Source: a gamma proteobacterium symbiont of Ctena orbiculata (lineage in GTDB: Bacteria; Pseudomonadota; Gammaproteobacteria; Chromatiales; Chromatiaceae). Taken from it: a stretch of 64,000 nt of DNA. The position numbers and the translations under genes are program-made. The notes under the pieces are model-generated. The model was not told the DNA's origin. It made no database searches and worked only from the letters and a program-made list of their open reading frames with translations. Each line of letters begins with the position of its first letter. Position 1 is the first letter of the stretch. Shown piece by piece: positions 8,092-16,766 of this stretch. The stretch lies in NCBI GenBank assembly GCA_003058525.1, contig QBVD01000037.1:1-64000 (forward strand), written 5' to 3'.

Positions 8092-9453
8092 CTAGGCCCG
8101 CAATCTCTGTCGAATGTCTTCTTTCGCCTGTTGCAGGATGGAGTCTTTATCCACGGACTCCAGGATCTGTTGCACGATCGTTTTCGGCCCACCGCTCCCC
8201 CAGGAGCGCCCCTGGGCAAAGTAGCGCTGGGTTGCCTTTCCGACGATATAGGTGGTGTAGTAACCCATCGCCCCCTGGGCCGCCGCAGTAACCAGGGTCG
8301 AGAGGCCGGCACTGCCCGCCTTGAGAGCGCTGGCGGCCACATTCACCGTCCACACGGTGGCCATCAGCAGCGCCATCTGGGCACCGATGGTTTTTATCAG
8401 TTCCCCCGCCTCTCCCCTGGAAACCGACATCCCATAGACGCGGGCCAGGTGCATGACCATCGAAGCGTCCAGGGCCAGGGCCGCCACCAGATCGGCCACC
8501 GGTATCGGATTCAGCGCTACCGCCACCCCCTTGCCGAGACAGTAGCCCCGTATCACCCGCTCTGCCACATCCTGGCGCACCTTCACGATACGGCCTGCAA
8601 CCTCATCGCTGAGTTCACCGGCGAACAGGCTGGCATTCAGGGCGGAGAGCACCATTCCCTCCCGCTCGACCAGCTGCCAGAGACTGCCGGCCAGTTGTGT
8701 CACATCGGGCAGTGGGCGTTTGCTGACCTCCCGCTCTCGACCCTGCTCGTCCGTTTGCAGATATATCCGCTCTGCGGGGTGTGCCGCGGCAGGCACGATA
8801 TAGGGAGCAGCGACCACATCCAATAGCTTTTCCTGCAGGCTGGAGAGCAGAAGCTCCAGCTCTTCAGCGGTATAGCGATCAGACTTGTTGAGCACCACAA
8901 GGATCGGACGATTACGCTGACGCAGGGATCGAATGGCCTGCAACTCGGTTTGTGTCAGGTCGCCATCCAATACGAACAGCACCAGATCGGCGCGGCCCGC
9001 CACATCCTCCGCCATCCGCTCGCGCTCCTCGCCACTGATCTCGTTGATCCCGGGGGTATCGATCAGAAAGACCCCACCGGCCTCAACCTCCTGCCAGGGC
9101 GCCATATCGCTGTGACGTGTCTCACCGTGCAGGGCGCTGACGGTAAACCGCTCCTCCCCCAGCAGGGCATTCAGCAGTGCCGACTTGCCGACACTGACCC
9201 GGCCGAAGACCGCAATATGCAGATGGCCATGCTCCAGCTTGTCGAGCATCGCCTCGACCTGCATGAAGTCGTCTTTCAGACTGTCACGGACACTATTCGG
9301 CAGTCGCTCATCCTCGAGCAGCTCGCGCAGGTTCTCCCTCGCCAGATGGAGATGGTCTTCGTCATGCTCCTCTTTACCGGGTTCACTCTTTTTTTCTGAA
9401 CTCTTCCACAGCCAGCCGGGCAAAATATTTTGCACGGCTTTCCAGATCTCCAC
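8092..9453 (-). CDS. Era/YcjX-like GTPase with C-terminal hydrophobic DUF697-type domain
   Basis: A 453-residue GTP-binding protein. The G1 loop GRVSVGKSAL lies near residues 84-93, G3 is DTPG in LIDTPGINE, and G4 is NKSD in VVLNKSDRY. The C-terminal ~170 residues are hydrophobic and Gly/Ala-rich (LNPIPVADLVAALALDA, then AAAQGAMGYYTTYIVG), like the DUF697 region that associates such GTPases with the inner membrane. Its start overlaps the end of the upstream GTPase gene by 71 bp, implying translational coupling. No direct function is known. Confidence 0.8.
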   Translation of the reverse strand: MEIWKAVQNILPGWLWKSSEKKSEPGKEEHDEDHLHLARENLRELLEDERLPNSVRDSLKDDFMQVEAMLDKLEHGHLHIAVFGRVSVGKSALLNALLGEERFTVSALHGETRHSDMAPWQEVEAGGVFLIDTPGINEISGEERERMAEDVAGRADLVLFVLDGDLTQTELQAIRSLRQRNRPILVVLNKSDRYTAEELELLLSSLQEKLLDVVAAPYIVPAAAHPAERIYLQTDEQGREREVSKRPLPDVTQLAGSLWQLVEREGMVLSALNASLFAGELSDEVAGRIVKVRQDVAERVIRGYCLGKGVAVALNPIPVADLVAALALDASMVMHLARVYGMSVSRGEAGELIKTIGAQMALLMATVWTVNVAASALKAGSAGLSTLVTAAAQGAMGYYTTYIVGKATQRYFAQGRSWGSGGPKTIVQQILESVDKDSILQQAKEDIRQRLRA

Positions 9454-10885
9454 TCAGTGCCTCCTCGAAATAATCCAACGCCTGAACGGTCTTGAGCGTT
9501 CCACTCTCCTGCAGGGTCTTTACCACCGCCTTGCCCAAGCCTTCGAATATCAAGCCATAGGCAACGGCATGAATCAAACCACCCGTCACTGTTCCCACAC
9601 CGGGAAACGCCTTCAATACATTACCGGTCATGGCCAACAGCAAGGTCATGCGTTTACCCACATTCTGACTGGCCAGGTCGATAAAGTGTTCAACGTCGAC
9701 CTCGCTGGCCTTCACCTCATACAGGGAGGTGAGGGCCTTCACCATCTGCATCCCCAGATAGCCCTGTATCAGGACATCGGTACCGGGGCTGATCGCCGCC
9801 ATGGCGCCCACCATCGCCTTGCCGGTGTACTGTCGCACCAGCTTCTCGCCTTCCTGACGACGATGGGTCTGAGTCGCCAGGTGAAGCTTCTCGGCGCCCA
9901 ACCGCACCAGACTCTCATCCCGCCGTGCATCGAGCCGCTCCCCCTCGCTTTCGATTCGAAGCTTGATCGCACTCATCAACTCCCCGATCTTTGCTTCCCT
10001 GTCACGCAGCCCGTGCCACTCCTTGCCGGAATCGTCGATACGCGTTACCTGCTCTTTCCCCCCCGCCTGAACCGGTATGACTTCAATTTCCGGCAACCGT
10101 TCTTGAAGCCTGGCGAGAATGGCCTTGAGATCCTCCTCGCTATAGCGGTCCTGTTTGTTCAAGGCCACGATCAGTGGCCGTTCGAGGGCCTTAAGCACTT
10201 CAAGCTCTTGGTATTGATCACGGGTCAACTCCCCGTCACAGACATAGATCACCAGATGGGCGCGCCTGGCCTCCTCGCGGGCCATCTGCACACGCACCGG
10301 ATCGGTGTCGAGGATACCCGGCGCATCGGTCAGTTGCAGGTTGGCACCCTCGCCTTCGGCAAACTCATAGTGGGCGATACGCCGGGTAGTGCCGGCGCGA
10401 GGATCGACTTCAATATCCTCGGCACCTGCAATTGCCTTGATAAGCGCACTCTTGCCCGCGGATACGGCACCGAAAAAAACCACATAGAGCGTCATTTGCG
10501 CTGCCCGCCGGTCGAGCTCCCGCAACTCTTGACGCGCCCCGGCCGTATCGATCCCCTGGGTATCCGCTTGCTGCAGCGCTTCGGTCAGAGTCTCCCGATC
10601 CTGCGGTAGTGAAGCCCCCAACACTTGCGCTGCAGGTTTGCGTTTTGCCGGTCGCAGAAGCAGCCAACTCAGGATCGAGACCAGTAGCGCGAAACCGAAC
10701 AGGCCGATGGCGTAGACCACCAACAAGGCGGGAGAGAGTTGATCGAGTATCTGCCACACACTGAGCGCCGATTCGGTTAGCTGCAGCATGATCAACAGCG
10801 CCAGCAGCAAAAGAAACAGTAACGCCACCAACAGCAGCAGTCGTAAGATGCGCTTTTGTGAAGTGGGAACCTGCTGCTCTGTCAT
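9383..10885 (-). CDS. Membrane-anchored GTPase, paired with the downstream GTPase
   Basis: This 500-residue protein begins with two strongly hydrophobic helices (about residues 14-35 and 52-76, the first including LRLLLLVALLFLLLLALLIM), then a short linker and a GTPase domain: G1 GAVSAGKSAL, G3 DAPG in LTDAPGILD, G4 NKQD in VALNKQDRY. The C-terminal third is again Gly/Ala-rich and hydrophobic like DUF697 proteins. It shares domain order with its downstream neighbour but adds the N-terminal anchor, so the two probably arose by duplication and may form a heteromeric membrane GTPase. The 71 bp coding overlap supports coupling. Confidence 0.8.
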   Translation of the reverse strand: MTEQQVPTSQKRILRLLLLVALLFLLLLALLIMLQLTESALSVWQILDQLSPALLVVYAIGLFGFALLVSILSWLLLRPAKRKPAAQVLGASLPQDRETLTEALQQADTQGIDTAGARQELRELDRRAAQMTLYVVFFGAVSAGKSALIKAIAGAEDIEVDPRAGTTRRIAHYEFAEGEGANLQLTDAPGILDTDPVRVQMAREEARRAHLVIYVCDGELTRDQYQELEVLKALERPLIVALNKQDRYSEEDLKAILARLQERLPEIEVIPVQAGGKEQVTRIDDSGKEWHGLRDREAKIGELMSAIKLRIESEGERLDARRDESLVRLGAEKLHLATQTHRRQEGEKLVRQYTGKAMVGAMAAISPGTDVLIQGYLGMQMVKALTSLYEVKASEVDVEHFIDLASQNVGKRMTLLLAMTGNVLKAFPGVGTVTGGLIHAVAYGLIFEGLGKAVVKTLQESGTLKTVQALDYFEEALSGDLESRAKYFARLAVEEFRKKE

Positions 10886-10974
10886 GGCTGTAGATACGGG
10901 TAGAAACCTTCCGGCATAATCCTGATCGAACAGAATACGGTAGAAACTGACGTTAAACCAGCCATGGAGCAGAG

Positions 10975-11325
10975 ATGATTCACCTCCCCAAAGCCAGGGA
11001 TGGCTGGAACAGTCCCGGATTCGACCAGATCCTTAAGGATGAACTGGAAGCGATCGACGCGGATCAACTTCCCCTGCAACAAGGCTTGAGCCTCAGCAGC
11101 ATGGTCAGCTCGGAACCCTTCGGTGCAATCGTCATCGATAGTGAGGAAGATACAGCGTTCATTCGCTGCAGGGTCTCGATCATCTATGCCGGCATCATCG
11201 CAGGCTGCAGCTGTGCCGACGATCCCACGCCACTGGATACGCAAACGGAATATTGTGAACTGTTGCTGGAGATCGATAAGGGAACTGCTGAGACCAGGGT
11301 AAAGTTGATTAACCAGAGCCACTGA
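10975..11325 (+). CDS. Small hypothetical protein, acidic
   Basis: A protein of 116 residues beginning MIHLPKARDGWNSPGFDQIL. It is acidic, with one moderately hydrophobic stretch (FIRCRVSIIYAGIIAGCSCA) holding three cysteines, not long enough to call a membrane segment with confidence. It is divergent from the GTPase pair, 89 bp away, and convergent with the response regulator. I recognise it only as a conserved-looking gammaproteobacterial hypothetical; function unknown. Confidence 0.6.
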   Translation: MIHLPKARDGWNSPGFDQILKDELEAIDADQLPLQQGLSLSSMVSSEPFGAIVIDSEEDTAFIRCRVSIIYAGIIAGCSCADDPTPLDTQTEYCELLLEIDKGTAETRVKLINQSH

Positions 11326-11414
11326 CCAGACTGCAACAGCTTACACTCCATTACAACAGACACTCTCAGATAATTGATGTTAAGAGGGTTGCGTGCTTTT
11401 TCAGAACAACGTTA

Positions 11415-13763
11415 TCAATCATCATAATCGGCCTGAACATAATCCGCCGCCTCGGACCAGTGCAAACTGATCTGACCGAATTTCTCCACCCTGGGCAGAA
11501 TGATCTTTGCTTGCAGTGAGTGTACATGAGTGGCGATCTCATGGATCTTTTCATGGTTTGTCTGCATCAGGGAGATATGTGGCCGTATTCCATCGGCTTT
11601 CAGGTAGGCCAACACTTTATAGGCGGTCTCATTACAGGCGAAATTACCAAGCAACGTGGTGATCCCCATAGCCGAGATTTCACCGAGAAAGTGACGTGCC
11701 TGCTTAAGGTTTGAGGCCAGTGAGGGAAGGTTGAACTCTATGATTAAACCGGTGCCTATCAGCTGCATATTGCGCAATTCGGACTTTAAATATTCGAGAA
11801 CAGATTCGTCACCGGCCGCATGGGCGGACAAGCGAATGAGCAATTGATTTGTATTACCATGAAGCGCAGCTTGCCCAAGCATTTTTATCGCATTATGACA
11901 AATATATTTGTCGAGCAGATTACTCGCTGCATGACGTTCTGCGGTCAGATAGATATCACCCGAGATCAAAACGATATCGGTCGCAGGCGCAGGTACCGGT
12001 ATCTGTTCCCTGATCTCCTTGCCTATATCGTGGGATGCGCTGAATTTGTGCTCATGGAACTCTATCAGACCCGCCTTCAGGGCATTGAGAAACTGTTGCT
12101 TCTGGAATTCATCGGCGGCCTGTTCACCGGATTCTTCGCCGGCGGTCTGCTCATGATAGCGCAGATATCCGTCATGTTCCTCGCGATAGGCCTGCAGCGA
12201 CGCCGCCTCTCCCCTGGTGAGATGAAGATAGGCGTCCAGCTGTTTTGCATCGATCAGTTCCAGGCCGACACCGAAACGATGCCCGCCTCCTGATGCCGGA
12301 TCGTCGGCAAGGGCTTCACTGAGTTGCTCATAGAGCGCTGAACCGATCTCTTCGATCTCCGCTGCTGTTTTGCGATGAATCAGAACACCCAGACTTTGCC
12401 CCGCCGTTCTGGCGATAATGTCGCGTTTACCGAACAGTGCGCCGGCCAGATCGGCGACATCCAGCACAAGGTCGTTGATCGCCTCGCTCTCATCACTGCT
12501 GAGGTGTTGCTCCCGGTCGGCAAGGGTTATGGAAAACAGTGCACCGGCCATCTCTCCCTTTTGCATCGTTTGGTTGCTGAGATCGATCTGCTGCAACAAT
12601 TCCCTTCTGTTGCGCAATCCCGTGGAGTGATCGATGTGTCCCTTTCGGCCTGCCGTGAAAATCTCTTTGGCTCTGTTGATGCGTGTTTTAACGGTAGCCA
12701 GCAGATGTTGCGGCCTGACCGGCTTGGTCAGAAAGTCATCGGCGCCCGAATGGAGAGCGAGCAACTTCTTCTCCAAGTCATCTTCTCCGGAGAGAAAGAC
12801 GATGGGTATTGTCAACGATTCACCCCTCTCGCGTATCACCTGGGTCAACTCGATCCCGTTCGCACCCGGCATGTAGAGATCCATAAGGATAAGATCCGGC
12901 TGAAACTGCTCCACTGCTTCCATCACGCCCAGTGGATCGGTAATCGCCAGGGTTTCCAAACCGCCTTTGCGTAACAGTGTACTGGCGAATTTCGCCTGGG
13001 ATTCATCATCCTCGACCACCAATACCCGATTATGGGGTTTCACATCAGGAGAGATGATCTGCTTGAGATTCAACATCAGATCGGCGATGTTGATCGGTTT
13101 CGAAAAACACTGGGTAGCACCCGATCGCAGGGCCTCGAGACGGATTTCAATATCACACCGATTCGAGAGAAAGATCAGTTCGGGCCGCTTTTTCTTCTGT
13201 GTACGCAACTCGTCGAGGAGTTGATTCACCTCCCCCATGTGCTGTAGGTGATCTGTGTCGACAAGCACGGCATTCGCCTTCTCATCGGCCGTCGCCGCGC
13301 GCAGATCTTGAACACTGTGGACGCATAAGACACGCCATCCATTCTTCCGTATCGCTTCGGTGATTTGATCCTTGACGCTATCCTCATGATTCAGATAGAT
13401 CACTTGATAGTATGACTGCATTGCTGTCTCGACACCGCTGGGCGCCTGGGAAGCGGTTACGGCAGCCTTCAGCGCTTCGAGATGTTGATTGAGGCGATCT
13501 ATCTCTTCTGCATCGGGTTGGGCATCTTCCTGAAAGATTTCGTTGATCGCCTGATCGATGACCTGGGTAATTTTATTGACATTGACCAGGCCCGCCTGGC
13601 GGCTCTTTCTTGTCATTTCATTGAGATGGCGCAACACCGATCTCACCCCTGATGCGTTCCACATACCCGAGGGCAGCACGGGCCAATTCACCTCGATATT
13701 AGCGAGGATCTCAGGGAGCTGTTGCAGCAGATACCTATTGTGTGAGTCCCCAGCGGCAGTCAT
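11415..13763 (-). CDS. Two-receiver response regulator with degenerate GGDEF and EAL domains
   Basis: A 782-residue signalling protein. An N-terminal helical region (1-110) is followed by a degenerate receiver (about 118-240, VLVDTDHL at the phospho-acceptor strand) and a canonical receiver (about 245-365) with VLVVEDDES, acceptor LILMDLYMPG, the FLSGEDD switch strand and the KPVRP lysine. Next comes a GGDEF-like domain starting HIDHSTGLRNRRELLQQ that lacks any GG(D/E)EF signature, then an EAL-like domain lacking the EAL motif and metal ligands. It therefore probably senses or relays rather than makes or degrades c-di-GMP. No histidine kinase is adjacent. It diverges from dsrA over 300 bp of AT-rich DNA. 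Confidence 0.8.
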   Translation of the reverse strand: MTAAGDSHNRYLLQQLPEILANIEVNWPVLPSGMWNASGVRSVLRHLNEMTRKSRQAGLVNVNKITQVIDQAINEIFQEDAQPDAEEIDRLNQHLEALKAAVTASQAPSGVETAMQSYYQVIYLNHEDSVKDQITEAIRKNGWRVLCVHSVQDLRAATADEKANAVLVDTDHLQHMGEVNQLLDELRTQKKKRPELIFLSNRCDIEIRLEALRSGATQCFSKPINIADLMLNLKQIISPDVKPHNRVLVVEDDESQAKFASTLLRKGGLETLAITDPLGVMEAVEQFQPDLILMDLYMPGANGIELTQVIRERGESLTIPIVFLSGEDDLEKKLLALHSGADDFLTKPVRPQHLLATVKTRINRAKEIFTAGRKGHIDHSTGLRNRRELLQQIDLSNQTMQKGEMAGALFSITLADREQHLSSDESEAINDLVLDVADLAGALFGKRDIIARTAGQSLGVLIHRKTAAEIEEIGSALYEQLSEALADDPASGGGHRFGVGLELIDAKQLDAYLHLTRGEAASLQAYREEHDGYLRYHEQTAGEESGEQAADEFQKQQFLNALKAGLIEFHEHKFSASHDIGKEIREQIPVPAPATDIVLISGDIYLTAERHAASNLLDKYICHNAIKMLGQAALHGNTNQLLIRLSAHAAGDESVLEYLKSELRNMQLIGTGLIIEFNLPSLASNLKQARHFLGEISAMGITTLLGNFACNETAYKVLAYLKADGIRPHISLMQTNHEKIHEIATHVHSLQAKIILPRVEKFGQISLHWSEAADYVQADYDD

Positions 13764-14064
13764 CTTTATTTATCCTGATAACTATTTAAAAACCAATTCA
13801 GAGAGCACTATGCATGACCAGCATAGATGCCTCATCGCAGTACATATATGCGGCCTAATCCCACTATCTTATTACGGCTATTATATGATCATCTGAAGTT
13901 TTTTCTACAGTTGATTGAAAAATATAGAAAAATCTTTAATAGATATCAATCCGCACTATTCCATTGGTGATATAAACATACTGTTTTAATCAACTATTTT
14001 TATAGGAATACGGATGATTATAATTTCTATTTTTGTTAACAGTTATTCAATTGGGTGAGCCGAT
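13764..14064. other. AT-rich divergent intergenic region upstream of dsrA
   Basis: Three hundred bases between the regulator and dsrA contain no ORF of note. The composition is much more A/T-rich than the flanking genes, and the region must hold the dsrAB promoter and probably that of the regulator. I see no clear sigma-70 pair or palindrome that I would commit to. A GGGTGAG ribosome site precedes the dsrA ATG. Confidence 0.5.
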
Positions 14065-15321
14065 ATGAAAAAGCACCAGACACTGATGCTTGACCAGTTG
14101 GAGAGTGGAGAGTGGCCCAGTTTCATCACCGGTATAAAGCGCTTGCGTGACCATCACAGCGACCCCCGCATTCGTGAAGCAACCAATGACCTGTTGGGGC
14201 AGTTGGAACACTCTTATGAGACGATCAAAGGCTACTGGAAAGGGGGAACCGTCAGTGTCTTCGGCTATGGCGGCGGGATCATCCCGCGCTTTTCCGAAAT
14301 CGGCCACCTGTACCCGAAATCGAAGGAGTTCCACACCCTGCGGGTTCAACCGCCCGCGGGCAACTACTACACCACCGACTGCCTGCGGCAGCTTGCGAAC
14401 AGTTGGGAGAAGTGGGGCTCGGGCCTGGTCACCTTTCATGGCCAGACGGGTAACATCATGTTCATCGGCGCCACTACGGAGAACACCCAGCGATTTTTCG
14501 ATGAGATCAATGACTATGGCTTCGATCTGGGAGGGGCCGGCCCCTGTGTCAGGACGGCACAATCCTGTGTCGGCTCTGGCCGATGCGAACAGTCCTGTAC
14601 CAATGAGCACGATATCCACCGTAGCCTGGTCAACAACTTTCTTGACGAGATGCACCGCCCCGCCCTGCCCTACAAGTTCAAGTTCAAGGTCTCCGGTTGT
14701 CCCAACGATTGCATGAACGCCATCGAGCGGGCCGATTTTGCGGTAATCGGCACCTGGCGCGATGAGATGCAGGTGGATCAGGAGGCGGTGCGGGAATATG
14801 TCGCCGACAAAGGGCGGAAGTATCTGGTGGACAATGTCATCGCCCGCTGCCCGACCCATGCCTTGTCCCTCAATGACGACGACACTCTCAGTGTGGACAA
14901 CCGCAACTGCGTACGTTGCATGCACTGCCTGAACGTGATGCCGAAGGCCCTCTCACCGGGAAATGACCGCGGCATCAGCGTGCTCATCGGCGGCAAGCGC
15001 ACACTCAAGATAGGCGACCGATTCGGCACCGTCATCGTGCCTTTCATGAAGGTGGAGACGGAAGCGGATTATGAGCGTTTGGTGGAACTCGCTGAAGAGG
15101 TGATCGATTTCTTCGCCGAGAACGCGTTGGAACATGAGCGCATCGGGGAGATGATCGAGCGCATCGGCCTGGTCAACTTTCTCGATGCATTGAATATTGA
15201 AATGGATCCCAACATGATCGTTCATCCGCGGGAGAACTCCTATATCCGAACCGACAATTGGGAGCATGAGGCCGCGAAGTGGACAGAGCGTAAAAACAGC
15301 AGCGATGCCAATGCAGCCTAG
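14065..15321 (+). CDS. dsrA: Dissimilatory sulfite reductase alpha subunit, probably reverse-acting
   Basis: A 418-residue siroheme protein, alpha subunit of DsrAB, which in sulfur oxidizers converts sulfide or persulfide sulfur to sulfite in the cytoplasm. The siroheme/[4Fe-4S] cysteines are intact: C168-X5-C174 and C212-X3-C216. A ferredoxin-type insertion follows with C262 and C282-X2-C285-X2-C288. The N-terminal signature SVFGYGGGIIPRFSE is typical. It is followed 11 bp later by dsrB. The oxidative direction is inferred from the Chromatiales-like context, not proved by sequence. No dsrEFH, dsrC or dsrMKJOP follows. Confidence 0.95.
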   Translation: MKKHQTLMLDQLESGEWPSFITGIKRLRDHHSDPRIREATNDLLGQLEHSYETIKGYWKGGTVSVFGYGGGIIPRFSEIGHLYPKSKEFHTLRVQPPAGNYYTTDCLRQLANSWEKWGSGLVTFHGQTGNIMFIGATTENTQRFFDEINDYGFDLGGAGPCVRTAQSCVGSGRCEQSCTNEHDIHRSLVNNFLDEMHRPALPYKFKFKVSGCPNDCMNAIERADFAVIGTWRDEMQVDQEAVREYVADKGRKYLVDNVIARCPTHALSLNDDDTLSVDNRNCVRCMHCLNVMPKALSPGNDRGISVLIGGKRTLKIGDRFGTVIVPFMKVETEADYERLVELAEEVIDFFAENALEHERIGEMIERIGLVNFLDALNIEMDPNMIVHPRENSYIRTDNWEHEAAKWTERKNSSDANAA

Positions 15322-15332
15322 GAGCCGATTCG

Positions 15333-16409
15333 ATGCCAGCCAAACAACGCAGAGTCCCGATTGAAAGCGGTTGTCCGGATGGCATGCAATATATGCATCC
15401 CGTGATGAAGAAAAACTTCGGACAATGGAAATACCATGAAGATCCCAAACCCGGTGTACTGAAGCATGTCGCCTATGACGGCGACGAGATCTGGACAGTA
15501 CGCGCGGGCACGCAACGCATCCTCGACCTGTTCACCCTGCGCAAGCTTTGCGAGATCGGCGACCGCTATGCGGATGGCTATGTACGCTTCACCATTCGCA
15601 GCAATATCGAATTCATGCTGGCGGACGGCGCCAGGGTTGACCCGCTGATCGACGAGCTGGAGCGCAACGGCTTTATCGTCGGCGGCACCAGGAACTCCGT
15701 TACCTCGATCTCCCATACCCAGGGCTGGCTCCACTGCGACATCCCCGCAACCGACGCCTCCGGCGTGGTGAAATCGATGATGGACCAGCTGATCGGCGAA
15801 TTCCGCGCCTGGAATATGCCGAACCGGGTCCATATCACCACCTCCTGCTGCCAGATCAACTGTGGCGGACAGGGGGATATCGCCATCAATATCCAACACA
15901 CCAAACCGCCTAAGATCAACCATGATCAGGTGGCGAATGTCTGTGAACGCCCCTCGGTGGTCGCCCGCTGTCCGGTCGCCGCCATTCGTCCGGCGATGGT
16001 GAATGGCAAACCCTCCTTGGAGGTCGATGAACGCAAGTGCGTCTGCTGCGGCGCCTGTTACCCACCCTGCCCACCGATGCAGATCAATGATCCGCAACAC
16101 TCGAAACTGGCTGTCTGGATCGGCGGCAATCACTCCAATGCACGTGGCAGACCGAGCTTTCAGAAACTGGTGGCTGCAGGCATCCCCAACAATCCACCAC
16201 GCTGGCCGGAGGCTACGGCCATTGTAAAGCGGATATTGGCAGTCTATCGGCAGGACGCAAAGGATTGGGAACGAATTAACGATTGGGTGGAACGCATCGG
16301 TTGGCCGCGCTTCTTCGAACTTACCGAACTGCCGTTCACCAAATTCCATATCGATAACTGGCGCGGCCAGCAAAAGAGTCTGAACGCCTCGAGCCATCTG
16401 CGTTTTTGA
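15333..16409 (+). CDS. dsrB: Dissimilatory sulfite reductase beta subunit
   Basis: The beta subunit (358 residues) pairs with DsrA in the alpha2beta2 enzyme. The cluster and siroheme ligands C135, C172, C173 and C177 are present in the CCQINC arrangement known for DsrB, and a complete ferredoxin motif C236-X2-C239-X2-C242-X3-C246 is seen in KCVCCGACYPPCPPM. Start codon ATG lies 11 bp after the dsrA stop, so the genes are one transcription unit. A family B repeat begins 20 bp after the stop, where dsrE would normally be expected. Confidence 0.95.
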   Translation: MPAKQRRVPIESGCPDGMQYMHPVMKKNFGQWKYHEDPKPGVLKHVAYDGDEIWTVRAGTQRILDLFTLRKLCEIGDRYADGYVRFTIRSNIEFMLADGARVDPLIDELERNGFIVGGTRNSVTSISHTQGWLHCDIPATDASGVVKSMMDQLIGEFRAWNMPNRVHITTSCCQINCGGQGDIAINIQHTKPPKINHDQVANVCERPSVVARCPVAAIRPAMVNGKPSLEVDERKCVCCGACYPPCPPMQINDPQHSKLAVWIGGNHSNARGRPSFQKLVAAGIPNNPPRWPEATAIVKRILAVYRQDAKDWERINDWVERIGWPRFFELTELPFTKFHIDNWRGQQKSLNASSHLRF

Positions 16410-16429
16410 TGACAGGGTTTAGCGACTCA

Positions 16430-16638
16430 AGCCGCGAATGAACGCTAATCACCGCAAATATACGCGAATCTTTTTGCCGATCCATGTCATGAGATATTGT
16501 TGAGACTATCAACACTGTGCCAATCGCCCAGATATCGAGTTCTTTCTCATTCGTGATATCTAGTATGCCCTGATCCGGTTGAAATACTTATCAGACTATT
16601 CGCGAAAATTTTACGGTGATTAGCGTTCATTCGCGGCT
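16430..16638. repeat. Family B element, complete (copy B1)
   Basis: The outer ends AGCCGCGAATGAACGCTAAT-CACCG at 16430 and its exact reverse complement ending at 16638 form a 25 bp perfect terminal inverted repeat, extended inward by imperfect pairing to TACGCGAA/TTCGCGAA. The 130 bp interior has no ORF. It lies between dsrB and the EF-G paralogue, 128 bp before the latter's start. Confidence 0.85.
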
Positions 16639-16666
16639 AATCTCCCAATAGATTCATCACCAAGCC

Positions 16667-16731
16667 CCTGTTAACCCCCCCATCCATTACCGCAACACGC
16701 TCGGGTAGACTAGAATGAGTTGTGTTCGATG
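16667..16731. repeat. Decayed family A element
   Basis: The sequence CCCCTGTTAACCCCCCCATC followed by CGGGTAGACTAGAATGAGTTGTG resembles the left tip and first part of the core of family A (GGGCCTGTTAACACTCATCC, then GGCAAGGTAGAATGAG). Similarity is partial and no right half is present, so this may be a relic. Confidence 0.35.
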
Positions 16732-16766
16732 AAATCCACTTTGATACAACAATAAGACACTAACCT

